Assembly (NCBI GenBank): GCA_020832345.1
Contig: JAFIEY010000126.1
Span: 1-47,330, forward strand
Reading direction: 5' to 3'
From: Cryomorphaceae bacterium
Lineage (GTDB): Bacteria > Bacteroidota > Bacteroidia > Flavobacteriales > Schleiferiaceae
DNA length: 47,330 bases
Shown here piece after piece: positions 37,431 to 45,466 of this stretch (the first letter of the stretch is position 1; every line of letters begins with the position of its first letter). The notes under the pieces were generated by a model. The model saw only the letters and a program-made list of their open reading frames with translations, had not been told where the DNA came from and made no database searches. A program made the translations under genes and the position numbers.

Positions 37431-38842
37431 ACCCGATATTCTGCATACCTACGTGTATTATGCCATTGCGTTTCTCCAACCCGAACCAATGTATAGCGAA
37501 ACTGAACCACAGTATCCGGAAATTCCTCAAGCCAATCGTTGCCAATTAAAAATACGGGCTGATCCTCAAAAGCGCCCCGCAACTGGTGAAAGTTTCGGGT
37601 GGTGTAACTTTCCGCATAGGAGAAAAAACGCTCATTTCGGCTGCCGTAACCCCCCAAAAGGTAAACGTTCCAGTAGTCGCCAATGTAGGTTGCGCCCGGC
37701 TCAATTGGGAAACTTTTTGCCTCGGCATTGGTCATCCTGTCAGGCAAGATCTCTGCCCGATTGGTGGCAATGATATGTGCGGCATCTCCAGCCCCGAGTA
37801 GGGCAATAAAGAAAACAAAAGTCCGAATAACATTAGCTAAAAAGTGCTTTTCAGCCCACATTAACATCACAGTCATCCCCAGCGGGTACAAAATAGCAAA
37901 ATACCGCACGGAGGTATCGTTTAAAAAAACCCAATGGGATAATAGGGCTAACCCCAAACTGCCCCAAAACAAAAAGAATAGCGGGTATTGAAATTTTTCG
38001 GACCGACTAAAAAAGCGCGGTATGGAAATGATGCTGATGATGAAAATAATCAGTCCAATAATGAGCATACCATAATGCGCCCAAAGAATGGCCCATCGTT
38101 CGGGTTCGCCGGGTTGTAGGTTTTTTAAAATGCCATGGCTTATCCTATGAAAATTGGTGTTTAGTTCTCCTGCATCCACGAGAAATTGCGAGGAAAAATC
38201 GGCGACCTTTACGGATTTTAATTTCGATTTCACCACAATGATTGTCGGCACCAATAACCCCAATGCCATAGCCGCAGTAGTTTTCCAAAAAGGCATTTTG
38301 CGCCAAATCATTATGGCCATCATCAAAAGGGCTGAAATTGAAGTTTCACTAACCCAAAAAGAAATGCCGAGGATAAACCCAGCCAATGCCAATTGACGTG
38401 TTGAAAGGGTTTCTCTTTTTACAATATAAAAAGCCGCACCCCATAGCAAAAGCAAGATATGATAAGGTTGCGCAAAAATCACATTGGTGCAAAAAAGGAT
38501 GGGTGGAATGATAAAAACCAAAGCCAGCGCAATTTTACCAAATCTGCTTTGCAGGTTTCGCGACCAAAAGTACCACCCGCCAAAATTGATGCCCATCTGG
38601 AAAATACTCAAAACAACCATGGCCGGGAAAAACTTAGTAAAAGGTGCGGCCAATAAGGGCAACAAACCACCAAACCGATCCTGTCCCCAGAAATACATGC
38701 CGTGTCTGGAATTAAAATGTCGGGTCATCATTGCGTAAATGCCCTGGTCTGCGTTCAAAAGCGGAAAAAACACACCCGCATATATCATGCATCCCAAAAG
38801 CATGATGCCAACTATTATAAGTCGATAGATCTGTTTTGACAT
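37412..38842 (-). CDS. Polytopic membrane protein, GT-C-like glycosyltransferase
   Basis: A 476-residue protein with about ten hydrophobic helices and an acidic first extracytoplasmic loop (FFPLLNADQGIYAMMTRHF), the layout of GT-C glycosyltransferases such as the PMT/ArnT group, which use polyprenyl-phosphate sugar donors. The C-terminal third is a small soluble domain. The precise acceptor cannot be told; moderate confidence only. It lies 6 bp after the GT4-type gene, so the two likely form a surface-polysaccharide or protein glycosylation unit. Its last residues (VISVCL) and TAA stop are supplied by the palindromic repeat at 37277-37430, so the original C terminus may have been altered. Confidence 0.6.
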   Translation of the reverse strand: MSKQIYRLIIVGIMLLGCMIYAGVFFPLLNADQGIYAMMTRHFNSRHGMYFWGQDRFGGLLPLLAAPFTKFFPAMVVLSIFQMGINFGGWYFWSRNLQSRFGKIALALVFIIPPILFCTNVIFAQPYHILLLLWGAAFYIVKRETLSTRQLALAGFILGISFWVSETSISALLMMAIMIWRKMPFWKTTAAMALGLLVPTIIVVKSKLKSVKVADFSSQFLVDAGELNTNFHRISHGILKNLQPGEPERWAILWAHYGMLIIGLIIFIISIISIPRFFSRSEKFQYPLFFLFWGSLGLALLSHWVFLNDTSVRYFAILYPLGMTVMLMWAEKHFLANVIRTFVFFIALLGAGDAAHIIATNRAEILPDRMTNAEAKSFPIEPGATYIGDYWNVYLLGGYGSRNERFFSYAESYTTRNFHQLRGAFEDQPVFLIGNDWLEEFPDTVVQFRYTLVRVGETQWHNTRRYAEYRVISVCL

Positions 38843-38848
38843 AATTCG

Positions 38849-39961
38849 TCAGATTAGGGGTGTCAATGCAGTTTCCAGCTTTTTCCGTTCTGCTTCCCAA
38901 TTGTGAATTTCCGCAACTTTTTCTAGTGGTTGGGTGTAATGAGATTTCCCCAAGCGCATAATTTCTACCGCCTGCCTGGCAATTTCTTCGGGGTCGTGGT
39001 TTTTTATCACCAACCCGATTTTATGATTTTCAATAATTTTTGCCACTTCCACTACCGATGAGCCCAAAACAGGTAAGCCCGCGTGGATGTAGTCAAATAA
39101 TTTATTGGGTAAACTAAACCGATAATTCGCATTGGTGGTTTTGTCCAAACTCAGTCCACAGTCTGCCAGACGAGTGATGCCCAGTAACTTTCCGTAAGGT
39201 TGTGGCGGAATAAAAATCACACGCGAACGGAGGTTTTCCTTCAAAACCTTTTCCTTCAGAATCGGGATAACATCCCCGCGACCCACCACCAGCAAAATCG
39301 CCTTTTCGGGCAAGTATTTCAACGCGTCCACCATCTCTTCCATCCCCCGATCTACATTGATGCCACTGCCCTGGTTAATAAAAATAAAAGCCTCTTCGGG
39401 TAAATTCCAGTCTGAGCGATCATACGTCGGAATATCCGAAGGGAAAGGCGTGATATTGCGAACCACAGAAAGAATTTTGCCGTATTCCTCCTTGTATTGT
39501 TGGGCAATAGATGGGTTGACCGTAATAATGTGTTTCAGCTTTGGGAAGATGAATCGTTCCACCCGCAGCCAAACATTCTGTACTCCAGGCCGATGAACGA
39601 GTTCCGGGGTGTGACAAAAGTATTCGTGCGAATCGTAAACCAGCGGAACACCCTTTATTTTAGCGATAATAAAATTGGGTAAAAGCGTATCCAGATCATT
39701 GGCCAACAAACCATCGGCCTTCGTGAAGAGCAAAAAGAAAAACAGACGAATCTGGAATTCAGCGTAAAACCAAACCTTTTTGCGAAACAGCAAACGCATA
39801 CGATGGGTAGGGTAGGGGCGCTCCAAGGGCAAACTCTCCTTCAGTTTCCGTCCCACCAAAATAGGCGTCACACCCAGATCCATCAGCATCACACACGATT
39901 TATTCACCCTTTGGTCGGTGACAAGGTCGTTGGTAACAGATACAATAACACGTTTCTTCAC
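38849..39961 (-). CDS. Glycosyltransferase, GT4-like (GT-B fold)
   Basis: A 370-residue cytoplasmic or membrane-associated enzyme that should transfer a nucleotide-activated sugar. The N-terminal Rossmann half begins KKRVIVSVTNDLVTDQRVNK and includes LANDLDTLLPNFIIAKIKGV and VYDSHEYF. The C-terminal half has NQGSGINVDRGMEEMVDALK, LLVVGRGD and the donor-site FSLPNKLFDYIHAGLPVLGS with the E-x7-E-like region VVEVAKIIENHKIG. Sugar and acceptor are unknown. It is the first gene of a two-gene minus-strand unit with the GT-C-like protein. The ATG start fits the Rossmann beginning. Confidence 0.87.
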   Translation of the reverse strand: MKKRVIVSVTNDLVTDQRVNKSCVMLMDLGVTPILVGRKLKESLPLERPYPTHRMRLLFRKKVWFYAEFQIRLFFFLLFTKADGLLANDLDTLLPNFIIAKIKGVPLVYDSHEYFCHTPELVHRPGVQNVWLRVERFIFPKLKHIITVNPSIAQQYKEEYGKILSVVRNITPFPSDIPTYDRSDWNLPEEAFIFINQGSGINVDRGMEEMVDALKYLPEKAILLVVGRGDVIPILKEKVLKENLRSRVIFIPPQPYGKLLGITRLADCGLSLDKTTNANYRFSLPNKLFDYIHAGLPVLGSSVVEVAKIIENHKIGLVIKNHDPEEIARQAVEIMRLGKSHYTQPLEKVAEIHNWEAERKKLETALTPLI

Positions 39962-40090
39962 AAGAAAAATTTAGGGCAAAGATAAACCAGTTGACCAAAC
40001 GCCCCAGCGAAGGTTTGAGAACAAAGAATGGTCAAAAATCACCCTTTTTTTAATCAACAAAGCCAGCCCATCTAAAAGCGAATTTTCATT

Positions 40091-40300
40091 TGGGCGCCTG
40101 CCACCCCCATTCCAACCCCTTGCACCACCGCAGCTCATTTGGATGGGGGGTGTCACCGGGCTGTCCGCTATAGCCACCTTCCCGCGGCCCACATCGGCGG
40201 CGCGTACGGGGGCTGGCTCCTACCGTCGCAGCCTCCGCCGCTTGCGCCGCTGTACGGCCTCGTGTTCGGTGGGCTGCCGCTTCCATCCCTGGCGCGTTGG
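40091..40300 (+). repeat. GC-rich structured sequence, probable dispersed repeat or RNA element
   Basis: About 210 bases that are strikingly GC-rich between AT-rich flanks. Pairings include CACCCCCATTCC (40102-40113) with GGATGGGGGGTG (40141-40152), and GGCT with AGCC around 40159-40175. No reading frame here looks like a protein. The segments GGGCTGTCCGCTATA (40158-40172) and GCTGCCGCTTCCATCCCT (40273-40290) resemble, from memory, the ends of a repeat common in marine Bacteroidota genomes. The function is unknown. Confidence 0.45.
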
Positions 40301-40311
40301 TGTCGTATGCA

Positions 40312-40341
40312 TGTAGGGAAAACGCATGCGTTGCACCTACA
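40312..40341 (+). repeat. 30-bp palindromic repeat
   Basis: TGTAGG at one end and CCTACA at the other surround a perfect ACGCATGCGT centre; 24 of 30 positions are palindromic. It resembles the short TGTAGGGGCAACGCATGCGT-type palindromes dispersed in many Bacteroidota and cyanobacterial genomes (recalled, not checked). The rest of the gap to 40472 holds no gene. Confidence 0.5.
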
Positions 40342-40472
40342 ATCGTCATCATCATCTAAAAGCATAAAAACCACCACCATTTATACCCATCTCACCCAAA
40401 AAAGCCCTAACGTATCTGGAATATTGGTTCACCATGGCACTATTCAGATATTTACATTATATTTGACCTTCA

Positions 40473-40540
40473 ATAACCGCAATACCAGCTGCACAACATA
40501 TCCTGATTTGGGTGTATATAGATAGTTTTTTTGCGGTTAT
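40473..40540 (+). other. Spaced inverted repeat upstream of the defence cassette
   Basis: ATAACCGCAA (40473-40482) and TTGCGGTTAT (40531-40540) are perfect 10-bp inverted repeats 48 bp apart, with a T7 run just before the second arm. It could be the terminator of a lost upstream gene, or one boundary of the AT-rich cassette. Confidence 0.4.
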
Positions 40541-40610
40541 AAACGATTATGTGGGATTATAAAAGACAATCGTACAACAAAACCAAGACGGAGAATAAAG
40601 TAAAAGGAAG

Positions 40611-40618
40611 TAAATTTG
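40611..40618 (+). promoter_or_regulatory. -7 box of the AAA ATPase/DUF4435 cassette
   Basis: TAAATTTG fits TAnnTTTG and lies 20 bp before the start codon at 40638, giving a very short leader. A clear TTTG -33 element is not visible. Confidence 0.35.
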
Positions 40619-40637
40619 CAAATAACAAACTATAGAA

Positions 40638-41993
40638 ATGAGTAAAACCAAAATAAAATCATTTGAAATCATTGGGCTTTTTGGGACTGATGATATAAAT
40701 ATTCCTTTTAAAGACCCTGTTAAAATTCTTATCGGTGAAAATGGACTAGGTAAAAATCAGGTATTGAATTTATTCTATTTCACACTAACTAAGAATTTTT
40801 TTAGACTTAGCGAATATAATTTCAAGAGCCTTACTATAACATTTTCAAACGACAAAAAAATTGAAATATCAAAAAGGCAAGTTGATGAACTAGTAGACAA
40901 AATTTATAAACATCCTATAGTAAAAGAATTGATAAGTGAGATAGGATATTCTCAATTTGAAATGCTTCGAAATAAATTTCTGAAAGACAGGAAGAATTGG
41001 CATAGACTTGAAGACAGTTATTTGATGTCAAACACTAGAATTGGAAGAAAATTTCCAATCCATCGGGTCTTTAGAGTGTTTGAAGAATTGGAAATAATTG
41101 AAGACAAACAGTCTAATGTTTATTTAGATAAATGTAAAAAGGATATTTCAAAGGAACTCAAGGGGGTAGAGATTTTGTATTTCCCAACATATAGAAGGGT
41201 TGAAGAAGATTTATACAATCTAGGCTATGATGAAGACGAATTAAGAATTGACCAAGACAATAATCTCATTCAATTTGGAATGGGTGATGTTAAAAGAAGA
41301 TTTAACTATATACAGAACACAATTGATAAATTACTTAAAGAAGGACTTGCTCAATTTACAAAAGACATTTTAAATGTTGTAATTGATGATTCTGAACCTT
41401 CAGAAAATATTTTAGATAAGATTAATGAAAGTGACATAGAAATAATTTTATCAAGAGTTGGCAACTTATTACCTGACAATCAAAAAGATGCTGTAAAAAG
41501 TATTGTTGCCAACAAACAGTTGAAAAATCCACTTTCTGCTTATTTGTTACAAAAGCTAATCGATATATACGAAAAACAAAAAGAATTAGATAATTCTGTT
41601 AAAATATTCAGAGATGCCTGTAACAAGTATTTAATTAATAAAAGTGTTTTTTATGATGAAAGTGCTATTGAAATTTACATAAAATCAACAAGGACAAATG
41701 ATAAAATTGATTTGAAACACTTGTCTTCCGGTGAAAAGCAGATTGTTTCAATGCTATCAAATGTTTACTTATCTGAAACAGAAAAAAGATTTTTAATTCT
41801 GTTTGATGAGCCCGAACTTTCTTTAAGTATGATGTGGCAAAAACAGCTTTTACCCGATATATTAAATTCTAATAAGTGTGATTTTCTGTTAGCCGTAACA
41901 CATTCTCCTTTCATTTTTGACAATGAATTAGACTCCTTTGCTGTCGGAATGAATGAATACGTTAAACCTGCAAAAGTGAATGTTAAGCAATGA
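40638..41993 (+). CDS. AAA/ABC-type ATPase, putative AriA of a PARIS anti-phage system
   Basis: A 451-residue SMC/ABC-like ATPase. The Walker A region is GENGLGKNQ near residue 33, with Asn where Ser or Thr is usual. The ABC signature LSSGEKQ, Walker B LILFDEPELSLS and a His switch in VTHSPFIF follow in order near the C terminus. Between them is a long helical insert. It overlaps the next gene by 4 bp (ATGA), and that gene carries DUF4435/Toprim features; this pair is the architecture of PARIS, in which AriA sequesters the AriB nuclease until a phage anti-restriction protein is sensed. The gene is much more AT-rich than the rest of the window, suggesting transfer. Other AAA-DUF4435 pairs remain possible. 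Confidence 0.68.
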   Translation: MSKTKIKSFEIIGLFGTDDINIPFKDPVKILIGENGLGKNQVLNLFYFTLTKNFFRLSEYNFKSLTITFSNDKKIEISKRQVDELVDKIYKHPIVKELISEIGYSQFEMLRNKFLKDRKNWHRLEDSYLMSNTRIGRKFPIHRVFRVFEELEIIEDKQSNVYLDKCKKDISKELKGVEILYFPTYRRVEEDLYNLGYDEDELRIDQDNNLIQFGMGDVKRRFNYIQNTIDKLLKEGLAQFTKDILNVVIDDSEPSENILDKINESDIEIILSRVGNLLPDNQKDAVKSIVANKQLKNPLSAYLLQKLIDIYEKQKELDNSVKIFRDACNKYLINKSVFYDESAIEIYIKSTRTNDKIDLKHLSSGEKQIVSMLSNVYLSETEKRFLILFDEPELSLSMMWQKQLLPDILNSNKCDFLLAVTHSPFIFDNELDSFAVGMNEYVKPAKVNVKQ

Positions 41994-42787
41994 CGTATTT
42001 AGAGCAATTAAGAAAAAGTAAGAGCAAGCCTCAAGTGGCATATCAAGAATTTGCCCTTTCAACGAGAAAGAATCCAGAGCATTTATTTTGCTTTTTTGAA
42101 GGGAAAGATAATGCTTACTATGTATCAAGGATAAAAAGATTTACAGAAAGTTATTATCCTGTGAAGTGAGGTGGAAAACAATCAGTACTTGATGTTTACT
42201 CATTAATTACAGGCAAAGAAGAGTATAAAAAATATAAGTTGGGGTTCTTTATTGATAGAGATTTTAATTCTCCAGTTGGTGACAAAAATCCTCCAATTTT
42301 TGAAACTCCTTGTTATTCAGTGGAAAACTTGTATGTTTCGATAAGTGTTTTTAAAGAAATTTTGACTAACGAATTTCATCTATCAGAAGTTTCAGATACA
42401 AATTTTAAAAAATTATCATCTTTATATGAGCAAAGGCAAAAGGAATTTCACAATTCAGTTTTGCTTTTTAACAGTTGGTATTCCTGCTTAATAGAGAAAC
42501 GAGAAAATGAAAATCGCAAAACAGGGGTAACACTTGATGATAAGTTGCCCAATAACTTTATTGACATTAGCCTAGACGAAGTTAAATCATCATATGACTT
42601 TCAAAAGATAAAAGAAACCTTCCCAAATGCTATCGAAATTGACTACACAGAAGTTGAGAAAAAAATGGAATTCTTTCAAGACAAAGAGATGCACAAAGTT
42701 TTCCGTGGAAAATACGAATTAGAATTTTTAATTAAAATGATTCGTGAAATTCTTAAAGACTCAAGTGGATATTTCGGAGCATACTGA
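41990..42787 (+). pseudogene. DUF4435 (Toprim-like) protein, putative AriB, interrupted by an in-frame TGA
   Basis: ATG at 41990 overlaps the ATPase stop. The frame runs 59 codons to TGA (42167-42169), then stays open in the same frame to 42787, 265 codons plus stop. Both parts look like one family: LFCFFEGKDNAYYV (Glu37) before the stop and GFFIDRDFNS (Asp89, Asp91) after it are the expected Toprim-type acidic residues. The residue at the TGA precedes GGK, where I expect Cys in this family, so a single TGT/TGC to TGA change would explain it. The last six residues (GYFGAY) are encoded by the inserted IS21 end, so the original C terminus is also lost. Reinitiation or readthrough cannot be excluded. 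Confidence 0.72.
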
Positions 42788-43061
42788 CCCCCATACGCCG
42801 CAACACTGATTCTGTATGATTATTCTTTGTTTTGGTTTTCGGCCTGACAATACGTCCCATGCTGACCCCTCTCAGGGCTTCACATTGTTGTTCCTTTATC
42901 TTATTGGGGAGGGCGCGCGGCACGCCGGCACCAAATACGGAGCATGCTGACCCCTCTGATTTGAGGAGCACGGCACGCCGACCCTAAATACGGAGCATGT
43001 TGACCCCCTAAAAAATTGTTTGGTACTTTATGGGATTTAATTAACCCATAAAACTAACGTA

Positions 43062-44663
43062 ATGGCTGGAAAACCAAAACAAATGAATCAAATAAAACAA
43101 CTTTTGCAATTGCACTTGCAAGGAAAGGGCAAAAAAACGATAGCCCGCATTACTGGTATGAGTAAGAACACGGTAAAATCTTATTTGCAGAAGCTTGATG
43201 CGCTTATGTTAAAAGATAAATCTGTGACCATAAAAAGCTTACTTAAGCTAGAAGATCCCGAATTAGAAGGGGTTTTTCATGCAGGCAATCCTGCTTATAA
43301 ACAGGAAGATGAGCGTTATACAAAATTTACCAAGCTTGCTGAGGGTTACATTAAAGAGCTAGAGCATGTTGGTGTAACCAAGCGTTTACTTTGGGAAGAG
43401 TATAAACAAGAGTACCCTAAAGGCTATCAATACACTCAGTTCTGCTTTCATCTTCGCCAATACTTAAAGGCAAAGAAGCCCTCTGCGGTACTTCATCATA
43501 AGCCTGGCGATGCGCTATTTATTGATTTTGCCGGCAAAAAACTATCGTATGTTGATAGAAAAACAGGAGAGATTATTGAGTGTCCTGTTTTTGTTGCATG
43601 CTTACCGTACTCTGATTATGGGTTTGCAATTGCTGTTAGTTCTCAGAAAGTAAGTGAGTTTATTTATGCGCTAACCAAGTGCATACATTTTATGGGCGGT
43701 TCTCCGCATTCAATAGTACCTGACAACCTTAAGTCCGCAGTTATTCGCGCAAATAGGTATGAGCCTATACTAAACGATGCACTTTCTGATCTTGCAAATT
43801 ACTACGACACAGCGGTAGTTCCAGCACGCGTCAGAAAGCCAAAAGATAAGGCGCTTGTTGAAAATCAAGTTAAGCTCATTTACACACGTGTATATGCTCG
43901 CATCAGAAACCAAACGTTTTTTGATTTAAGGTCTCTGAATCATGAAATTGCTAAACGAGTAAAGGCTCATAACCAAACACGTATGCAAAGACATCCGTAC
44001 TGTCGAGAGGAAAAGTTTTTATCTGATGAGCAGGCTCATCTTAAGCCTTTACCTAAAGATAAATTTAGTTTAAAGTTTACAAAAGTGCTTACTGTGGCTC
44101 ATAACAACCACATCTATTTGAGTAAAGATAATATCCACTACAGTGTGCCTTATGAGTTTACAGGTCAAAAAGTTAAGGTTGTATATAATCGAGAAATGGT
44201 TCGTATTTATTATGAAAACAAACAAGTAGCTGCGCATATTAGAGGTTATTCAGATCGAGGATATGCCACAGTAAAAGATCACTTATGTTCTGCTCATCAG
44301 GAATATTTAAGTCGCAGTCCAACGTACTATATACAGCGAGCAGCAAAGAAGTCTTCAGTCTTGGCGCAACTCATTGAAGCGCTTTTCAATACAAACCGAT
44401 ATCCAGAACAACTCTATCGTTCATGTGATGGATTATTTTCTTTAATGGAAAAAAACGACAAAAAGATTTTTGAGCAAGCTTGTAAAAAAGCCCTTAAACT
44501 CAATAATCCTAGTTACCCTTTTGTGAATAACATTTTGGAAAACAAGACATATAGACAAGAAGAACCTGAAGACCAGAGACCCCTGCCCAAACACGACAAC
44601 ATTCGTGGAAAGGCTTATTATCAACAAAAGTTAAACTTTAAATCAACTGACAATCATGAATGA
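43062..44663 (+). CDS. istA: IS21-family transposase IstA
   Basis: A 533-residue DDE recombinase. The N-terminal HTH (GKGKKTIARITGMSKNTVKS) is followed by the integrase core with Asp in ALFIDFAGKKL, Asp in VPDNLKSAV and Glu in DKALVENQV. The C-terminal beta-barrel region (KDNIHYSVPYEFTGQKVKVV) matches IstA proteins. Length is full. It acts with IstB in transposition. It overlaps istB by 8 bp, indicating coupled translation. The coding sequence appears intact, so the element may still be active. Confidence 0.95.
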   Translation: MAGKPKQMNQIKQLLQLHLQGKGKKTIARITGMSKNTVKSYLQKLDALMLKDKSVTIKSLLKLEDPELEGVFHAGNPAYKQEDERYTKFTKLAEGYIKELEHVGVTKRLLWEEYKQEYPKGYQYTQFCFHLRQYLKAKKPSAVLHHKPGDALFIDFAGKKLSYVDRKTGEIIECPVFVACLPYSDYGFAIAVSSQKVSEFIYALTKCIHFMGGSPHSIVPDNLKSAVIRANRYEPILNDALSDLANYYDTAVVPARVRKPKDKALVENQVKLIYTRVYARIRNQTFFDLRSLNHEIAKRVKAHNQTRMQRHPYCREEKFLSDEQAHLKPLPKDKFSLKFTKVLTVAHNNHIYLSKDNIHYSVPYEFTGQKVKVVYNREMVRIYYENKQVAAHIRGYSDRGYATVKDHLCSAHQEYLSRSPTYYIQRAAKKSSVLAQLIEALFNTNRYPEQLYRSCDGLFSLMEKNDKKIFEQACKKALKLNNPSYPFVNNILENKTYRQEEPEDQRPLPKHDNIRGKAYYQQKLNFKSTDNHE

Positions 44664-45375
44664 CATTGAGAGCAGATTAACATCGTTACGGCTTCACGGT
44701 ATGCACCGTGCTTGGGAGTCGTTAAAACAAAGTCGGCAACTCCAAAACCTTGAAGCAGCAGAAGTCCTTGACCTGCTGCTTCAATCGGAGCAAGATGAAC
44801 GGCAAGACAGGCGCTATAAACGTCTTTATCGCAACGCAAAGTTCCGATATAATGCCAACTTAGAAGAGGTGAAAATAGGAGCATCTCGCGGACTTGAAAA
44901 AAGCCTAGTTGCTAGGTTAACTACCGGTAACTACTTGGAAAAAGGAGAGTCTATTTTGATTACCGGAGCTACAGGCTGTGGAAAAAGCTTTTTTGCTTCA
45001 TCTTTGGGTAATCAAGCTTGTATTCAAGGTCATAGCGTAGCCTACTATAATGCACAAAAGCTAATGTTAAGAGCAAAGCTTTCACGTGCAGAAGGCACTT
45101 CAATAAAGTTTTTTGAAAAAATATCAAAAACAGAATTATTGATTATAGATGACTTCGGGCTAACTTCATTAGACGCGATACAACGAATGGATCTAATGGA
45201 AATAATTGAAGATCGACATGCTAGAAAATCAACAATCATCTCAAGTCAATTACCAGTAGCAAGCTGGTATAATGTCATCGGAGAAGACACAATTGCTGAT
45301 GCCATTTTAGATCGATTAGTGAATACATCTCACCATATCGAAATAAAAGGAGAAAGTATGAGAAAAAAAATGTAA
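44656..45375 (+). CDS. istB: IS21-family helper ATPase IstB
   Basis: A 239-residue AAA+ protein of the DnaC/IstB type that helps IstA select targets. The N-terminal helical domain (MHRAWESLKQSRQ) is followed by Walker A GATGCGKSFFA, Walker B LLIIDDFGL and sensor-like TIISSQLPVASWY. The C-terminal Arg region DAILDRLVNTSHHIEIKGES is present. Length is normal and no lesion is seen. It ends 92 bp before the right end of the IS. Confidence 0.95.
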   Translation: MNDIESRLTSLRLHGMHRAWESLKQSRQLQNLEAAEVLDLLLQSEQDERQDRRYKRLYRNAKFRYNANLEEVKIGASRGLEKSLVARLTTGNYLEKGESILITGATGCGKSFFASSLGNQACIQGHSVAYYNAQKLMLRAKLSRAEGTSIKFFEKISKTELLIIDDFGLTSLDAIQRMDLMEIIEDRHARKSTIISSQLPVASWYNVIGEDTIADAILDRLVNTSHHIEIKGESMRKKM

Positions 45376-45466
45376 CTTTGTCATGCTATTTACGTTCTTA
45401 AAAACTTACAATTTTTTAGGGGGGTCAATATGACCGTATTGGGGGGTCAATATCACCGAAATATCC

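Noticed and set aside
40086-40525. Open frames on both strands across the GC-rich segment
   Set aside because: Their translations are low-complexity and lack family features; they reflect few stop codons in GC-rich DNA.
40531-40600. Possible integron attC-like site (GTTATAA ... GTACAAC)
   Set aside because: The core sites do not fit the RYYYAAC/GTTRRRY pattern and no integron integrase is present.
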